Notes: generated from the letters alone by a model not told the origin. 38,938 nt of DNA from Nocardioides caeni (GCF_004912195.1 NZ_STGW01000002.1:1265-40202); one strand, 5' to 3'; numbered from the stretch's first letter, positions 16,068 through 25,083 are shown. A program made the numbers and translations.

Positions 16068-16874
16068 ATGACGCCACGGCGCGCCCTCGCCACCCTCGCG
16101 CTCGCCGTGGTCGCGACGCTCCTCGGCGCCTGCGGCACCGACGACCAGGGCGACAACACCGACCCCGAGCTGGTCGACTCCCAGGAGGTCCCCGAGACCG
16201 GCCTCTGCCGGCAGCTGACACCCGAGGACGTCGCCCTGCCGGCGAACGCCACCCGCGCCGTGGCCTGCACGGAGGAGCACACGGCCGAGACCTTCCTGAC
16301 CGGCGAGCTCCCCGAGTCCTTCGACGATGCGGACTACGAGGACGAGGCCCTGGGCCGGTTCGCCTACCGCACCTGCTCGGCCGGCTTCGCCGAGTTCGTC
16401 GGCGCGGACGCGAGCCTGGTGCTGCGGACCACCTTGAGCTGGGCCTGGTTCCGGCCGTCCGAGAAGGCCTGGGACAAGGGTGCGCGCTGGTATCGGTGCG
16501 ATGTCATCGGCGGCAACAGCGCCAGCACGTCGTACCGCCCACTGCCGGAGACCGCCCGCGGCATGCTCGAGGGCCGCCCGGACGACGCGTGGCTCAGCTG
16601 CGCGCGCGGTCCGTCGGTCGCCGACGGCGAGAAGGTGCCGTGCTCGCAGAAGCACGACTGGCGTGCGGCGACCGTGGTGAAGATCGGCGAGCCCGAGGAC
16701 GACTACCCCGGCGACAAGGTGATGGAGAGCCGCACCCAGGCGTTCTGCAACCGCTCCCTCTTCGCCTGGCTGAACTACCCGGCCGAGTTCGACTACGGCT
16801 ACACGTTCTTCCACCAGCCCGAGTGGGAGGCCGGCATCCGGCACTCGGTGTGCTGGGCGAGGACCAGCGAATGA
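16068..16874 (+). CDS. Septum-formation family lipoprotein, paralogue 1
   Basis: 268 residues; ATG 16068 follows a good GGAGGG Shine-Dalgarno. The N-terminus is a lipoprotein signal with lipobox LLGAC (Cys22). The extracellular part contains paired segments of the kind found in the actinobacterial septum-formation family (Pfam Septum_form): VACTEEHTAETFLTG, WAWFRPSEKAWDKGARWYRCDV, VPCSQKHDWRAATV and HSVCWAR. Six or more cysteines in this part suggest disulfides. Family members are exported and linked to cell division by name only; biochemical roles are unclear. The stop overlaps the next gene by 4 nt (ATGA), and the next product shares the same architecture. Confidence 0.8.
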   Translation: MTPRRALATLALAVVATLLGACGTDDQGDNTDPELVDSQEVPETGLCRQLTPEDVALPANATRAVACTEEHTAETFLTGELPESFDDADYEDEALGRFAYRTCSAGFAEFVGADASLVLRTTLSWAWFRPSEKAWDKGARWYRCDVIGGNSASTSYRPLPETARGMLEGRPDDAWLSCARGPSVADGEKVPCSQKHDWRAATVVKIGEPEDDYPGDKVMESRTQAFCNRSLFAWLNYPAEFDYGYTFFHQPEWEAGIRHSVCWARTSE

Positions 16875-17710
16875 CCCGCGCGGGAGGCCGTCCGGCCCTG
16901 CCTCTGCGGGCTGCCGTCGCTGCCCTGCTCATGGTCGCCGTGGGCGCGCTCGCCGGGTGCGGCGAGGACACCCCCGAGCAGCCCGATCCCTCACCCACCA
17001 CTCCGAGCGCAGCCGCCGACCCGCCGGCCGGCCCGGCGTCGCGGGCCTGCTACGCCCTGCCGTTCGACAGCGCCGTCGCCCCGACCACCGAGGCAGAGCC
17101 CGTGCCCTGCACCGGTCCGCACACCAGCGAGACGGTCGCCGTCGGCGAGATCGACGCCGTCGTCGACGGCCACCTGCTGGCCGTCGACTCCGAGCACGTC
17201 CAGGCGCGGGTCGCGGCGTCCTGCCGTCCGGCGCTCGAGAAGTACGTCGGCGGTGGGCAGCGACGCCTGCGGTTGAGCATGATCCGGCCGGTCTGGTTCA
17301 CCCCCACCGTGGAGGAGTCCGACGCTGGCGCCGAGTGGTTCCGCTGCGACGCCGTGGTGCTCTCGGGCACGGAGACCCTCGCCGAGCTGACCGCGAGCGT
17401 CCGCGGCGTGCTGGCCGATGGCGTCCCCGACCGCTTCGCGATGTGCGGTACGGCGGCCCCCGACTCCGCCGACTTCGAACGGGTCCGCTGCTCGGAGGAG
17501 CACCGGTGGCGGGCGATCGACGTCATCACCTTCGAGGCCACGAAGTACCCGGGCGCGAAGGCCGCGAAGGCCGCCGGGCAGAACCGCTGCGAGGACGCTG
17601 CGGCCGAGCGGGCGGACGACCCCCTGTCCTTCCGCTGGGGCTATGAGTGGCCGACGCGCGAGCAGTGGCAGATGGGCCAGAACTTCGGCCGCTGCTGGGC
17701 CTTGGACTGA
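16871..17710 (+). CDS. Septum-formation family lipoprotein, paralogue 2
   Basis: 279 residues from the ATG overlapping the preceding stop. The signal ends in lipobox LAGC (Cys27). The same pattern as paralogue 1 recurs: VPCTGPHTSETVAVGE, PVWFTPTVEESDAGAEWFRCDA, VRCSEEHRWRAIDV and NFGRCWALD. A Pro/Ser/Thr linker sits after the lipobox. The tandem duplication with translational coupling suggests that the two proteins work together at the outer face of the membrane. It converges on era with a 15-nt gap and no evident terminator. Confidence 0.8.
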   Translation: MTRAGGRPALPLRAAVAALLMVAVGALAGCGEDTPEQPDPSPTTPSAAADPPAGPASRACYALPFDSAVAPTTEAEPVPCTGPHTSETVAVGEIDAVVDGHLLAVDSEHVQARVAASCRPALEKYVGGGQRRLRLSMIRPVWFTPTVEESDAGAEWFRCDAVVLSGTETLAELTASVRGVLADGVPDRFAMCGTAAPDSADFERVRCSEEHRWRAIDVITFEATKYPGAKAAKAAGQNRCEDAAAERADDPLSFRWGYEWPTREQWQMGQNFGRCWALD

Positions 17711-17725
17711 CGGCTTCTCGGTCGT

Positions 17726-18766
17726 TCAGAACCCCAGCTTGCGCAGCTGGCGCGGGTCACGCTGCCAGTCCTTGGCGACCTTGACGTGCAGGTCGAGGTA
17801 GACCGGCGTGCCGAGGAGGGCCTCGATCTGCTGGCGGGCCACGGTGCCGACCTGCCGCAACCGGGCGCCCTTCTTGCCGATGACGATGCCCTTCTGCGAG
17901 TCGCGCTCGACGTAGAGGTTGGCGTGGATGTCGAGCAGCGGCTTGTCCTCGGGCCGGTCCTCGCGCAGGCCCATCTCCTCCACGACGACGGCGATGGAGT
18001 GCGGCAGCTCGTCGCGCACACCATCGAGGGCGGCCTCGCGGATCAGCTCGGCGGCGAGGATCTCCTCGGGGGCGTCGGTGAGGTCACCGTCGGGATAGAG
18101 CGGCGGACCCTCCGGCATCAGGCCGACGAGGAGGCTGCCGAGCAGGTCGATCTGGTCGCCGGCGACCGACGACACCGGGACGATCTCGGCCCACTCGGTG
18201 CCCGTGGCGGCGCCCAGCGCGGTGATGTCGAGCAGGTGCTCGGCGATCCGCTCCGGGGTGGCGAGGTCGGTCTTGGTGACCACGGCGATCTTGGTCGTCC
18301 GGCGGACCTTTGCCAGCTCGTTGACGAGGAAGGTGTCGCCCGGGCCGATCTTCTCGTCGGCGGGGAAGCAGACGGCGACCACGTCGACCTCGGCCCAGGT
18401 GGTCTTGACGAGGTCGTTGAGGCGCTCGCCCAGCAGCGTCCGGGGCCGGTGCAGGCCCGGGGTGTCGACCAGCACGAGCTGGCCGTCCTCACGGTGCACG
18501 ATGCCGCGGACGACGGTGCGGGTGGTCTGCGGCTTGTCGGAGGTGATGACGATCTTCTGCCCGACGACCGCGTTCGTGAGCGTGGACTTGCCGACGTTGG
18601 GACGACCGACGAAGCAGGCGAAGCCGCTGCGGTAGCCGTCGGGGACCTCGCCGGTCGCGAAGACCGGTGCGGCCGGCGGTGGGAGCGCCCCGAGGTCCTC
18701 GTCGAAGTCCTCGTCGAGCTCGTCGTCGAAGTCGTCACCCTCGTGGTCGAAGTCGCGTCCGCTCAC
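17726..18766 (-). CDS. era: GTPase Era
   Basis: Ribosome-associated GTPase for 30S maturation (binds 16S rRNA 3' end). It has 346 residues. G1 is GRPNVGKST (54-62), G3 is DTPGLHRP, G4 is TKTD. The C-terminal KH domain contains VIGKKGARLRQVG. An acidic extension of about 37 residues (Asp/Glu-rich up to ALPPPAAP) precedes the G domain and is longer than in E. coli Era. The GTG start overlaps the upstream stop (GTGA). Upstream genes on the same strand are a siderophore-interacting protein and a cytidine-deaminase-like protein, the latter the usual era neighbour in actinobacteria. Confidence 0.96.
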   Translation of the reverse strand: MSGRDFDHEGDDFDDELDEDFDEDLGALPPPAAPVFATGEVPDGYRSGFACFVGRPNVGKSTLTNAVVGQKIVITSDKPQTTRTVVRGIVHREDGQLVLVDTPGLHRPRTLLGERLNDLVKTTWAEVDVVAVCFPADEKIGPGDTFLVNELAKVRRTTKIAVVTKTDLATPERIAEHLLDITALGAATGTEWAEIVPVSSVAGDQIDLLGSLLVGLMPEGPPLYPDGDLTDAPEEILAAELIREAALDGVRDELPHSIAVVVEEMGLREDRPEDKPLLDIHANLYVERDSQKGIVIGKKGARLRQVGTVARQQIEALLGTPVYLDLHVKVAKDWQRDPRQLRKLGF

Positions 18767-19548
18767 TGCTGTGCTCCCTGTGCTCCCTGTTGTGCCGCGT
18801 CGTAGTCGGCCCAGATCTCCTCGTCGGACTTGCCGGCAGCCTTGCCCGCGCGCCAGATCGGTCCCGGATCCACTGCCCGGGGTTGGCGCTGCGCCACGGA
18901 GCGCCAGTAGCCCATCACGTCGTAGTGGGTGCTCGGCAGCCCGCGCTCGCGCATCAGGTGCTTGCGGATCGCCCGCATCTGCGCGGACTCCCCCGCCATC
19001 CAGAAGTATCCCGGGCCGTCAGGGAAGTCGATGGCCCGGACGGCCTCGGCCAGCCGGCTGGGACCGTCGCCGGGCAACCAGGCGACCTCGACGCCGTCGG
19101 CGAAGTAGTCGGTGATACGGGAGTCGGCCGGCACCTCCGCGTGGATCCGGACCGGGAGCCGTGCAGCGTGCTCGCGCCCGATCCGCGCCATGGCGGGCAG
19201 GGCGGTCAGGTCGCCGACGAGCAGCAGCCAGCCGGCGTCCGGCGGCGGGAGGAAGGATCCCTTGGGCTCCGTGAGCGTCACCCGCTGGCCGACCGGGTCG
19301 TCCTTCGCCCACTCGGTGACGAGCCCGACGTCGTGGACCACGACGTCCACCTCGATCCGGGCGTCGTCGATCGAGCGCACGGTGTAGTAGCGGCTCTGGA
19401 ACTGCCCGGGGACGACGAGACCGACCCATTCGTCGGCGATCCCCGTGGACACGAAGTCGGGCGCCTCGAGGACCAGGCGGACCAGGTGCGGCGTGAGCTC
19501 GGTGCGCGCGGTGACGCGGGCGTCGTACTGCTGGGCGCGGGTGCTCAC
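18763..19548 (-). CDS. Siderophore-interacting protein (FAD-dependent ferric-siderophore reductase)
   Basis: 261 residues. The FAD domain carries the R-x-Y-T-x-R motif in SRYYTVRSI (about 72-80) and the segment LTEPKGSFLPPP. The NAD(P)H-binding SIP domain carries WLLLVGDLTALPAMARI and YFWMAGESAQMRAIRKHL. The protein probably reduces Fe(III) bound to siderophores in the cytosol and so releases iron. The start is GTG at 19548. It overlaps era by 4 nt, so it is likely in the era operon rather than in an iron locus. An AACCT half of an iron box lies upstream but no full box is present. Confidence 0.88.
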   Translation of the reverse strand: MSTRAQQYDARVTARTELTPHLVRLVLEAPDFVSTGIADEWVGLVVPGQFQSRYYTVRSIDDARIEVDVVVHDVGLVTEWAKDDPVGQRVTLTEPKGSFLPPPDAGWLLLVGDLTALPAMARIGREHAARLPVRIHAEVPADSRITDYFADGVEVAWLPGDGPSRLAEAVRAIDFPDGPGYFWMAGESAQMRAIRKHLMRERGLPSTHYDVMGYWRSVAQRQPRAVDPGPIWRAGKAAGKSDEEIWADYDAAQQGAQGAQQ

Positions 19549-19638
19549 CGCAGCAGGTTAGTGGGCGGTCGGCCAGGCTCCGAAGTCGTGGACCGGGCGC
19601 AGGCCGCCGCGGGCCGGCGATCTGCGGGGGCGGCGTGG

Positions 19639-19992
19639 TCAGATCACCGTGGTGAGGGCGATGGTGCCGCGGGCATCACCGAGGTGGACCGTCACGCCGT
19701 CGGCCCCCCGGAAGTCCGTCAGTACGGCGCCGTCGGGCGCCGCCAGCTCACTCCCATCCCCCAGCACGACACAGGCGTCGACACCGCTGGAGCCCGAGGC
19801 GAGCGCCATCGCCACGACCGCCTGGACGGCCGTGAGCTGCAGGGACGGCAGGTCGACCGTCGCGGCGGCATAGGTGCGCCCGTCGGTGTCGCGGACCGCG
19901 GCGCCCTCCGCGGCCTGGATGCGCGCGCGCGTGGCGCGGGCGAGGGTGACGAGCTTCTTGTCCTCGCTGGAGAGGGCGGAGAGGTCGGTCAT
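19639..19992 (-). CDS. Cytidine-deaminase-fold protein lacking catalytic residues
   Basis: 117 residues with the small CDA-fold order of elements (DKKLVTLARATRARIQAAEG, AVRDTDGRTYAAATVDLPSLQLTAVQAVVAMALASG, ACVVLGDG). The zinc ligands of cytidine deaminase are missing: no His/Cys-Ala-Glu follows the second strand and there is no Pro-Cys-x2-Cys. The gene is therefore unlikely to be a deaminase despite the fold. A similar short gene lies beside era in Mycobacterium (Rv2365c, from memory). The minus strand carries GAGAAT at leaderless spacing before ATG 19992. Confidence 0.75.
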   Translation of the reverse strand: MTDLSALSSEDKKLVTLARATRARIQAAEGAAVRDTDGRTYAAATVDLPSLQLTAVQAVVAMALASGSSGVDACVVLGDGSELAAPDGAVLTDFRGADGVTVHLGDARGTIALTTVI

Positions 19993-20037
19993 GGGGTGAT
20001 TCTCTCAGCCGGGCATCGCGTCGGGCAGGATGCCTCC

Positions 20038-20325
20038 ATGCCTGCCTACTGGATCAGCACCTACCGCGAGATCAGCGACGAGCAGAAGCTGGCGGCCTAC
20101 GCCGCGCTGGCCGGCCCTGCGCTCATGGACGCCGGCGGCACGTTCCTCGCCCGCGGCATGCCGGCGAAGGTCTATGAGGCCGGGCTCGAGCAGCGCTCGG
20201 TGCTCATCGAGTTCGAGAGCGTCGAGGCCGCGATCGCCGCGCACGACTCCGCCGCCTACACCGAGGCGCTGGCCGCGCTCGACGGCGGCGCCGTCCGCGA
20301 CCTGCGGATCGTCCCCGGCGCCTGA
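20038..20325 (+). CDS. DUF1330 family protein
   Basis: 95 residues, the normal size of this ferredoxin-like family. PAYWISTYREISDEQKLAAY is the usual N-terminal pattern (P-A-Y-W-I). GGTFLARG and SVLIEFESVEAAIAAHDSAAY follow in the expected places. The function is unknown; the fold suggests a small dimer. ATG 20038 is the natural start. It faces away from the CDA-like gene (46 bp between starts) and converges on the CorC-type gene. It breaks the otherwise minus-strand run and looks like an independent insertion. Confidence 0.85.
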   Translation: MPAYWISTYREISDEQKLAAYAALAGPALMDAGGTFLARGMPAKVYEAGLEQRSVLIEFESVEAAIAAHDSAAYTEALAALDGGAVRDLRIVPGA

Positions 20326-20362
20326 GCGTCGGCCCGGACTCGGCGTGGACTCGGCTCGGGAC

Positions 20363-21673
20363 TCAGTCCGCCGCCGCGGGTTCGGGGACCGCAACCCGCG
20401 AGATCAGGACGGTGCCGATCCGGTTGCGCCGGCCCTCGGCCTGCTCCGCCTCGAAGCGCAGGCCGTGCGCCTCGACGACCGAGCCCGGGATCGGGACCTT
20501 GCCCAGATGCTTGGCGAGCAGGCCACCGACCGAGTCGACGTCCTCCTCCTCGATCTCGAACCCGAAGATCTCGTCGAGGTCGTCGACCGGATAGCGAGAG
20601 GAGACCCGGACCAGCTCCGCGCCACCCCCGTTGCCCGCGGCCAGCTGCTCGACCTCGACCGCCGCGGCGTCGTACTCGTCGGTGATCTCGCCGACGATCT
20701 CCTCCAGCAGGTCCTCGATCGTGATGAGGCCCGCGGTGCCGCCGTATTCATCGACGACCACGGCGACGTGCTGCCGGTTGGCCTGCATCTCGCGCAGCAG
20801 GTCGTCGACGGGCTTGGACTCCGGCACCCAGTGCACCGGGCGCATGATCTCCTCGACCCGCTGCGTCAGCTCGACGTCGGGAGCCTCGAAGTCACGCCGC
20901 ACCACGTCCTTGAGATAGACGATGCCGCGCACGTCGTCGAGGTTCTCGCCGATGACGGGCACGCGGGAGAAGCCGGAGCGCAGGAAGAGCGACATGGTCT
21001 GGCGCAGGTTCTTGTGGGCCTCGATCCACACGACGTCGCCGCGCGGGACCATCACCTCGCGCACGGTGGTGTCGCCGAACTCGAAGACCGAGTGGATCAT
21101 CTTGCGCTCGTCGGCCTCGATGAGTTCGCTGGCCTCGGCGATGTCGACGAGCTCGCGCAGCTCGGTCTCCGTCTGGAACGGTCCCTCACGGAAGCCGCGG
21201 CCCGGGGTGATCGCGTTGCCGACGAGGATCAGCAGCCGCGGGATCGGGCCGAGGACCGCGGTCAGGACCGACAGTGGCCAGGCCGACCAGATGGCGACGG
21301 TGTCGTCGTGCTGACGTCCGACGGTGCGGGGCGCGACGCCGATGACCACGAAGGTGACCACCAGCATCGTCCCGATCGCGATGAGGGCCCGCACCCACCA
21401 GGCCTCGTCGACCCGCTCGTCGATGTGCAGCGTCACCACGACGACCGCCGCGATCTCGCAGAGCAGCTGCAGCAGGAGCGCGGTGTTGAGGTGGCGCGGC
21501 GCGTCCTCGAGTACGGCGAGAAGGCGCGCCGCTCCCCCGCGACCCTCCTGCGCCATCTCCTGGGCGCGGGCCCGGGAGAAGCCGGCGAGGGCCGCGTCCG
21601 CGGCGGCGAAGAGGCCCGCGAGGACGACGAGGACGGAGGCCGCGACGAGCGGCCAGAGACTGTCGGCGATCAT
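20363..21673 (-). CDS. CorC/HlyC-type (CNNM, DUF21) membrane protein
   Basis: 436 residues. The N-terminal DUF21/CNNM transmembrane domain covers about residues 1-185 ([23 protein letters not shown] first, then hydrophobic [17 protein letters not shown] and [19 protein letters not shown]). Two CBS domains follow ([18 protein letters not shown] region and [20 protein letters not shown] region). The C-terminal CorC_HlyC domain ends near [22 protein letters not shown]. The family is linked to Mg2+ efflux or homeostasis and to the hemolysin annotation of Rv2366c, which sits in the same place. It is 4 nt from ybeY and probably cotranscribed. Confidence 0.9.
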   Translation of the reverse strand: MIADSLWPLVAASVLVVLAGLFAAADAALAGFSRARAQEMAQEGRGGAARLLAVLEDAPRHLNTALLLQLLCEIAAVVVVTLHIDERVDEAWWVRALIAIGTMLVVTFVVIGVAPRTVGRQHDDTVAIWSAWPLSVLTAVLGPIPRLLILVGNAITPGRGFREGPFQTETELRELVDIAEASELIEADERKMIHSVFEFGDTTVREVMVPRGDVVWIEAHKNLRQTMSLFLRSGFSRVPVIGENLDDVRGIVYLKDVVRRDFEAPDVELTQRVEEIMRPVHWVPESKPVDDLLREMQANRQHVAVVVDEYGGTAGLITIEDLLEEIVGEITDEYDAAAVEVEQLAAGNGGGAELVRVSSRYPVDDLDEIFGFEIEEEDVDSVGGLLAKHLGKVPIPGSVVEAHGLRFEAEQAEGRRNRIGTVLISRVAVPEPAAAD

Positions 21674-21677
21674 CGGG

Positions 21678-22139
21678 TCACGAGTCCCGCGGCTGATCGC
21701 GCCACTGCGCGAGCAGCTGGTCCTGCAGCCCGAACATCACCTTGTGCTCCTCGGGCTCGGCGTGGTCGTAGCCGAGCAGGTGCAGGATGCCGTGGGTGGT
21801 CAGCAGCTCGAGCTCGGCGAGCGTGCCGTGGCCGGCCGCCTCACCCTGGCGCTCCGCGACGGTCGGGCAGAGCACCAGGTCGCCGAGCACACCCTCCTCG
21901 GGCTCCTCGTTGACGAGGCCGGGCCGCAGCTCGTCCATCGGGAAGGCGAGCACGTCGGTCGGGCCCTCCTTCTCCATCCACTTCTCGTTGAGCTCGGCGA
22001 TGGTGTCCTCGTCGACAGCCTTGATGCAGAGCTCGGCCTGCGGGTGGACCCGCATCCGGTCCATCACGAACCGGGCGAGACGGGAGAAGTGCTTGACGTC
22101 GAGGCCGCTGCCGGACTCGTCGAGGATCTCGATGCTCAC
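21678..22139 (-). CDS. ybeY: Endoribonuclease YbeY (rRNA maturation factor)
   Basis: 153 residues. Single-strand endoribonuclease for 16S rRNA 3' end processing and ribosome quality control. The zinc-binding motif H-G-x-L-H-L-x-G-Y-D-H is intact as HGILHLLGYDH with His116, His120 and His126. The strictly conserved Arg and the TDVLAFPMDE segment are present. The GTG start overlaps the phoH stop by 3 nt, consistent with the phoH-ybeY coupling seen in most bacteria. Confidence 0.96.
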   Translation of the reverse strand: MSIEILDESGSGLDVKHFSRLARFVMDRMRVHPQAELCIKAVDEDTIAELNEKWMEKEGPTDVLAFPMDELRPGLVNEEPEEGVLGDLVLCPTVAERQGEAAGHGTLAELELLTTHGILHLLGYDHAEPEEHKVMFGLQDQLLAQWRDQPRDS

Positions 22140-23203
22140 TCCGCGTCCTCCTCCTTCCGGGGCCGGGTGGCCTTGGCCCCCAGCCGCCGTTCCTGGCGCA
22201 CGTCGCGGCGCACCTCCTGCTGGGCGTCGAAGTCGTCGTAGGCCGCGACGATCCGGGCAACCAGCTTGTGGCGCACGACGTCCTGGCTGGTGAGGCGCAC
22301 GAACGCGAGGTCCTCGACCCCGTCGAGGATGCCCTCCACGATCCGGAGGCCGGAGGACGTGCCCGACGGCAGGTCGACCTGGGTCACGTCCCCGGTCACC
22401 ACGATCTTGGAACCGAATCCCAGCCGGGTCAGGAACATCTTCATCTGCTCGGGCGTGGTGTTCTGCGCCTCGTCGAGGACGATGAAGGAGTCGTTGAGCG
22501 AGCGGCCGCGGAGATAGGCGAGCGGGGCGACCTCGATCGTGCCGGCGGCCATCAGCTTCGGGATGGTCTCGGGGTCGAGCATGTCGTGCATCGCGTCGTA
22601 CAGCGGGCGCAGGTAGGGGTCGATCTTCTCGCTGAGCGTGCCGGGCAGATAGCCCAGCCGCTCGCCCGCCTCCACCGCAGGGCGGGAGAGAATGATCCGG
22701 GTGACCTGCTTGGCCTGCAGCGCCTGCACGGCCTTCGCCATCGCCAGGTAGGTCTTGCCCGTGCCGGCCGGGCCGATGCCGAAGGTGATCGTGTGTGCGT
22801 CGATGGTCTCGACGTAGCGCTTCTGGTTGAGCGTCTTGGGACGGATCGAGCGACCGCGGTTGCTGAGGATGTTGTGCGAGAGGACGTCAGCCGGCCGCTC
22901 GGACGTCGCGGTCTCCGCGCGGAGCATGGCCTCGACGCGCTCGACCACCTCGGCGGTGATGCCCTGGCCGGTGCGCAGGATGGCGATCAGCTCGTTGATC
23001 AGCTTCTCCGCGAGCTCCAGCTCGTGTGACTCGCCGCTGAGCGTGACCCGGTTGCCGCGGACGTGGACCTCGACACCGAGCCGACGCTCGATGACACCGA
23101 GGTGCTCGTCGCCAGGCCCGAAGAGGGTGACCATGTCGATGCTGGTCGGCACGACCACGGTGTGGCGGGGGGGGACGGGGGTCGAGGGGTTGCTCTCGGT
23201 CAT
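22136..23203 (-). CDS. phoH: PhoH-like ATPase
   Basis: 355 residues. An N-terminal KH-like part (about 20-110, with [19 protein letters not shown]) precedes the ATPase domain with Walker A GPAGTGKT (144-151) and Walker [11 protein letters not shown]. Conserved [12 protein letters not shown] completes the PhoH core. The family is probably an RNA helicase or chaperone linked to ybeY; its direct function in actinobacteria is not settled. The ATG start at 23203 begins the phoH-ybeY-CorC run. TACGAT at 23256-23251 on the minus strand is a plausible -10. Confidence 0.95.
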   Translation of the reverse strand: MTESNPSTPVPPRHTVVVPTSIDMVTLFGPGDEHLGVIERRLGVEVHVRGNRVTLSGESHELELAEKLINELIAILRTGQGITAEVVERVEAMLRAETATSERPADVLSHNILSNRGRSIRPKTLNQKRYVETIDAHTITFGIGPAGTGKTYLAMAKAVQALQAKQVTRIILSRPAVEAGERLGYLPGTLSEKIDPYLRPLYDAMHDMLDPETIPKLMAAGTIEVAPLAYLRGRSLNDSFIVLDEAQNTTPEQMKMFLTRLGFGSKIVVTGDVTQVDLPSGTSSGLRIVEGILDGVEDLAFVRLTSQDVVRHKLVARIVAAYDDFDAQQEVRRDVRQERRLGAKATRPRKEEDAE

Positions 23204-23327
23204 CGATGCCCGGGACGGGCGGCCTTCCTACGTGCGGACGAAACCCCTCCATCGTACGCCCGGGCCCCGCGCGGCCGCCTCCCGATAGTTCGATACCGAG
23301 GCGGGCGGCGCCGGACCGCGCGGGTGA

Positions 23328-24485
23328 TCAGCCCGCGGCGAACGCCACGGCGGGCAGGGGCGTCGCCGTCACCTGGGCGGCCATCGCGGACACGTTGCCG
23401 TCGTGATCGACACTGGCGACGGTGAACCAGTGGGGCACGCCGTTCGGGGCGGAGACCTGGACACTGCTCGAGTTGGTGGTGGCGGCGATCGTCCAGCCCG
23501 AGTCCGCGGTCCGCATCAACACTTGGTAGTGGGAGAGGTCTGCCGACAGGACCGGGATCCACGTGAGCTGGACCGTGCCATCGCCGGGCGCAGCGCTCAG
23601 CCCGGTCGGCACCGGCGGGGCGGTGAGATCGACGCCGGTCACAGTGCGGGTCGACGACTGCGCGGCGGCGGCTCCGCGGTGGGCCAGCACGACCGCGCGG
23701 TAGGAGGTGTCGCCGAGTTCGGCGGGCAGGGAGAAGCGCGCACGCCCGTAACTGTTCAGGACACTGGTGGCCACGGTCGTCCAGGAGCCCTCGGACCACG
23801 TCCGCAGGGCCACCGGCCGGCCGGACCGGATCGGCGTCATGGTGACCAGCGCACGAGCCTGCTCGCCTGCCTCAACCGTGTAGTTCGCGAAGCTGAGGAC
23901 GACCTGCTGGCGCTGGATCCGGAGCGACCTCGCCTGGCTGCTGGCGCCGGAGTACTTCCTGTTGCCCTTCGTGACCGCTTTCACGACGGCTCGGTAGGCC
24001 GTGGCAACGCCCGGCGCCCTGAAGGTCGCTGTGGTCCTGCCGCTGGTCGCCGTCGTCCTTGACGCGAAGGACCTCCAGCGTCCGTCAACCTTGCGCTCGA
24101 TCACGACCCTCCGGCTGATGGCGGGGCGCACCGACACCGCGATCTTGAACGACTCACCGGCGATCCGGGTCGTAGGGCTAACCGTGAGGCTGACCGCCGA
24201 ACGGACGACGGCGACCTGGGGCTGCGGGGTCGGCGCGTCGGGCAGGGACGTCCCGTAGTAGTAGGGCCCCGGGTTCGACTCGCACACCACGCCGTCGCCG
24301 TCGCTGTCCAGACGATGGGGGTCGGACTGAGGACCCCCGTTGTTCAGGAAGAAGATCTGCGCCGCTCGCTGACTGCTGAAGTCTCCGCAATCGCGGTCGG
24401 CAGCAACGGCCGCTGAACCCGTGACGACACAGGTGATGCCGGCGAGCAGGACGGCAAGAAGTCCGAAGGCAGTGCGGCGAAACAA
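23328..24485 (-). CDS. Secreted Excalibur-domain protein with Ig-like and fibronectin type III regions
   Basis: 385 residues. The start is an unusual TTG at 24485, fixed by GGAGGA about 5 nt upstream and the signal peptide FRRTAFGLLAVLLAGITCVV (cleavage near AVAA). The Excalibur calcium-binding domain covers residues 31-70 with D-S-D-G-D-G-V-V-C-E, a D-x-D-x-D-G loop, and Cys33 that may pair with Cys68. Residues 90-280 are beta-rich, with repeated phrases such as VALRTWSEGSWTTVATSV, as in surface Ig-like repeats. The C-terminal FN3 domain runs about 285-375 (PTGLSAAPGDGTVQLTW to VASVDHDGNVS). It is a cell-surface or secreted binding protein, ligand unknown. Confidence 0.85.
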   Translation of the reverse strand: MFRRTAFGLLAVLLAGITCVVTGSAAVAADRDCGDFSSQRAAQIFFLNNGGPQSDPHRLDSDGDGVVCESNPGPYYYGTSLPDAPTPQPQVAVVRSAVSLTVSPTTRIAGESFKIAVSVRPAISRRVVIERKVDGRWRSFASRTTATSGRTTATFRAPGVATAYRAVVKAVTKGNRKYSGASSQARSLRIQRQQVVLSFANYTVEAGEQARALVTMTPIRSGRPVALRTWSEGSWTTVATSVLNSYGRARFSLPAELGDTSYRAVVLAHRGAAAAQSSTRTVTGVDLTAPPVPTGLSAAPGDGTVQLTWIPVLSADLSHYQVLMRTADSGWTIAATTNSSSVQVSAPNGVPHWFTVASVDHDGNVSAMAAQVTATPLPAVAFAAG

Positions 24486-24596
24486 GGGAATCCTCCAAGG
24501 CGGGGGGCACGAATCCCCGGAGGCTATGTCACGTGCGTCACACTTGTCCGGCGAACTCTTCGATTGCCGGCTCCGCTGCTCGGCCTGGATCCCGGC

Positions 24597-24944
24597 TCAG
24601 GCGAGGTGCTCGTCCATCGACCGCCCGGCCAGCACGTGACCGTGGGTGTGGAAGACGGTCTGCCCCGCGCCCGCGCCGGTGTTGAAGACCAGGCGGTAGT
24701 CGTCGTACCCCTCGGCGGCGGCGACGGCCCTGGCCGTGGCGGCGATGTCGGCGAACGCCGCAGCGTCGTCGGCAGCCGTCGCGGCCGCGTTGGGCTGATG
24801 GCCCCGCGGGACGACGAGGATGTGGACCGGGGCCTGCGGGTTGATGTCGCGGAACGCGACGGTCCGCTCGCCGCGGTGGACGAAGTCGCCCGGGATCTCG
24901 CCGGCGATGATCTTGCAGAACAGGCAGTCGGGATCGGCGCTCAC
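24597..24944 (-). CDS. HIT family (histidine triad) nucleotide-binding protein
   Basis: 115 residues. The N-terminus has Cys7-x2-Cys10 in PDCLFCKIIAGEIP. The triad H-x-H-x-H is His99, His101 and His103 in FHTHGHVLAG. Family members hydrolyse nucleotide phosphoramidates or adenylated substrates in the cytosol. The start is GTG at 24944 with GGGAGG upstream. It is divergent from the sigma factor gene. In many actinobacteria an HIT gene sits in this era-phoH-rsmE neighbourhood. Confidence 0.93.
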   Translation of the reverse strand: MSADPDCLFCKIIAGEIPGDFVHRGERTVAFRDINPQAPVHILVVPRGHQPNAAATAADDAAAFADIAATARAVAAAEGYDDYRLVFNTGAGAGQTVFHTHGHVLAGRSMDEHLA

Positions 24945-25083
24945 CCCGCCACCCTCCCAGATCGCGCCACGCGGGCGTCAACCACCCGCGGCCCTCGTGC
25001 GTCTGACTAACGTGACCATCCATGCAGTGCTCGGCAGCTCGGTGCTCCCGGCCACGCCCCGGGCCGTTGCGGGGTGGTCGGCG

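Noticed and set aside
19549..19570. Iron box before the siderophore-interacting protein
   Set aside because: Only one half-site (CTAACCT on the minus strand) is present; the other half does not match.
20030..21913. Plus-strand open reading frame of 627 codons
   Set aside because: Overlies the minus-strand CorC-type gene and part of ybeY; Arg/Pro/Asp-rich shadow. The DUF1330 gene in another frame accounts for its left end.
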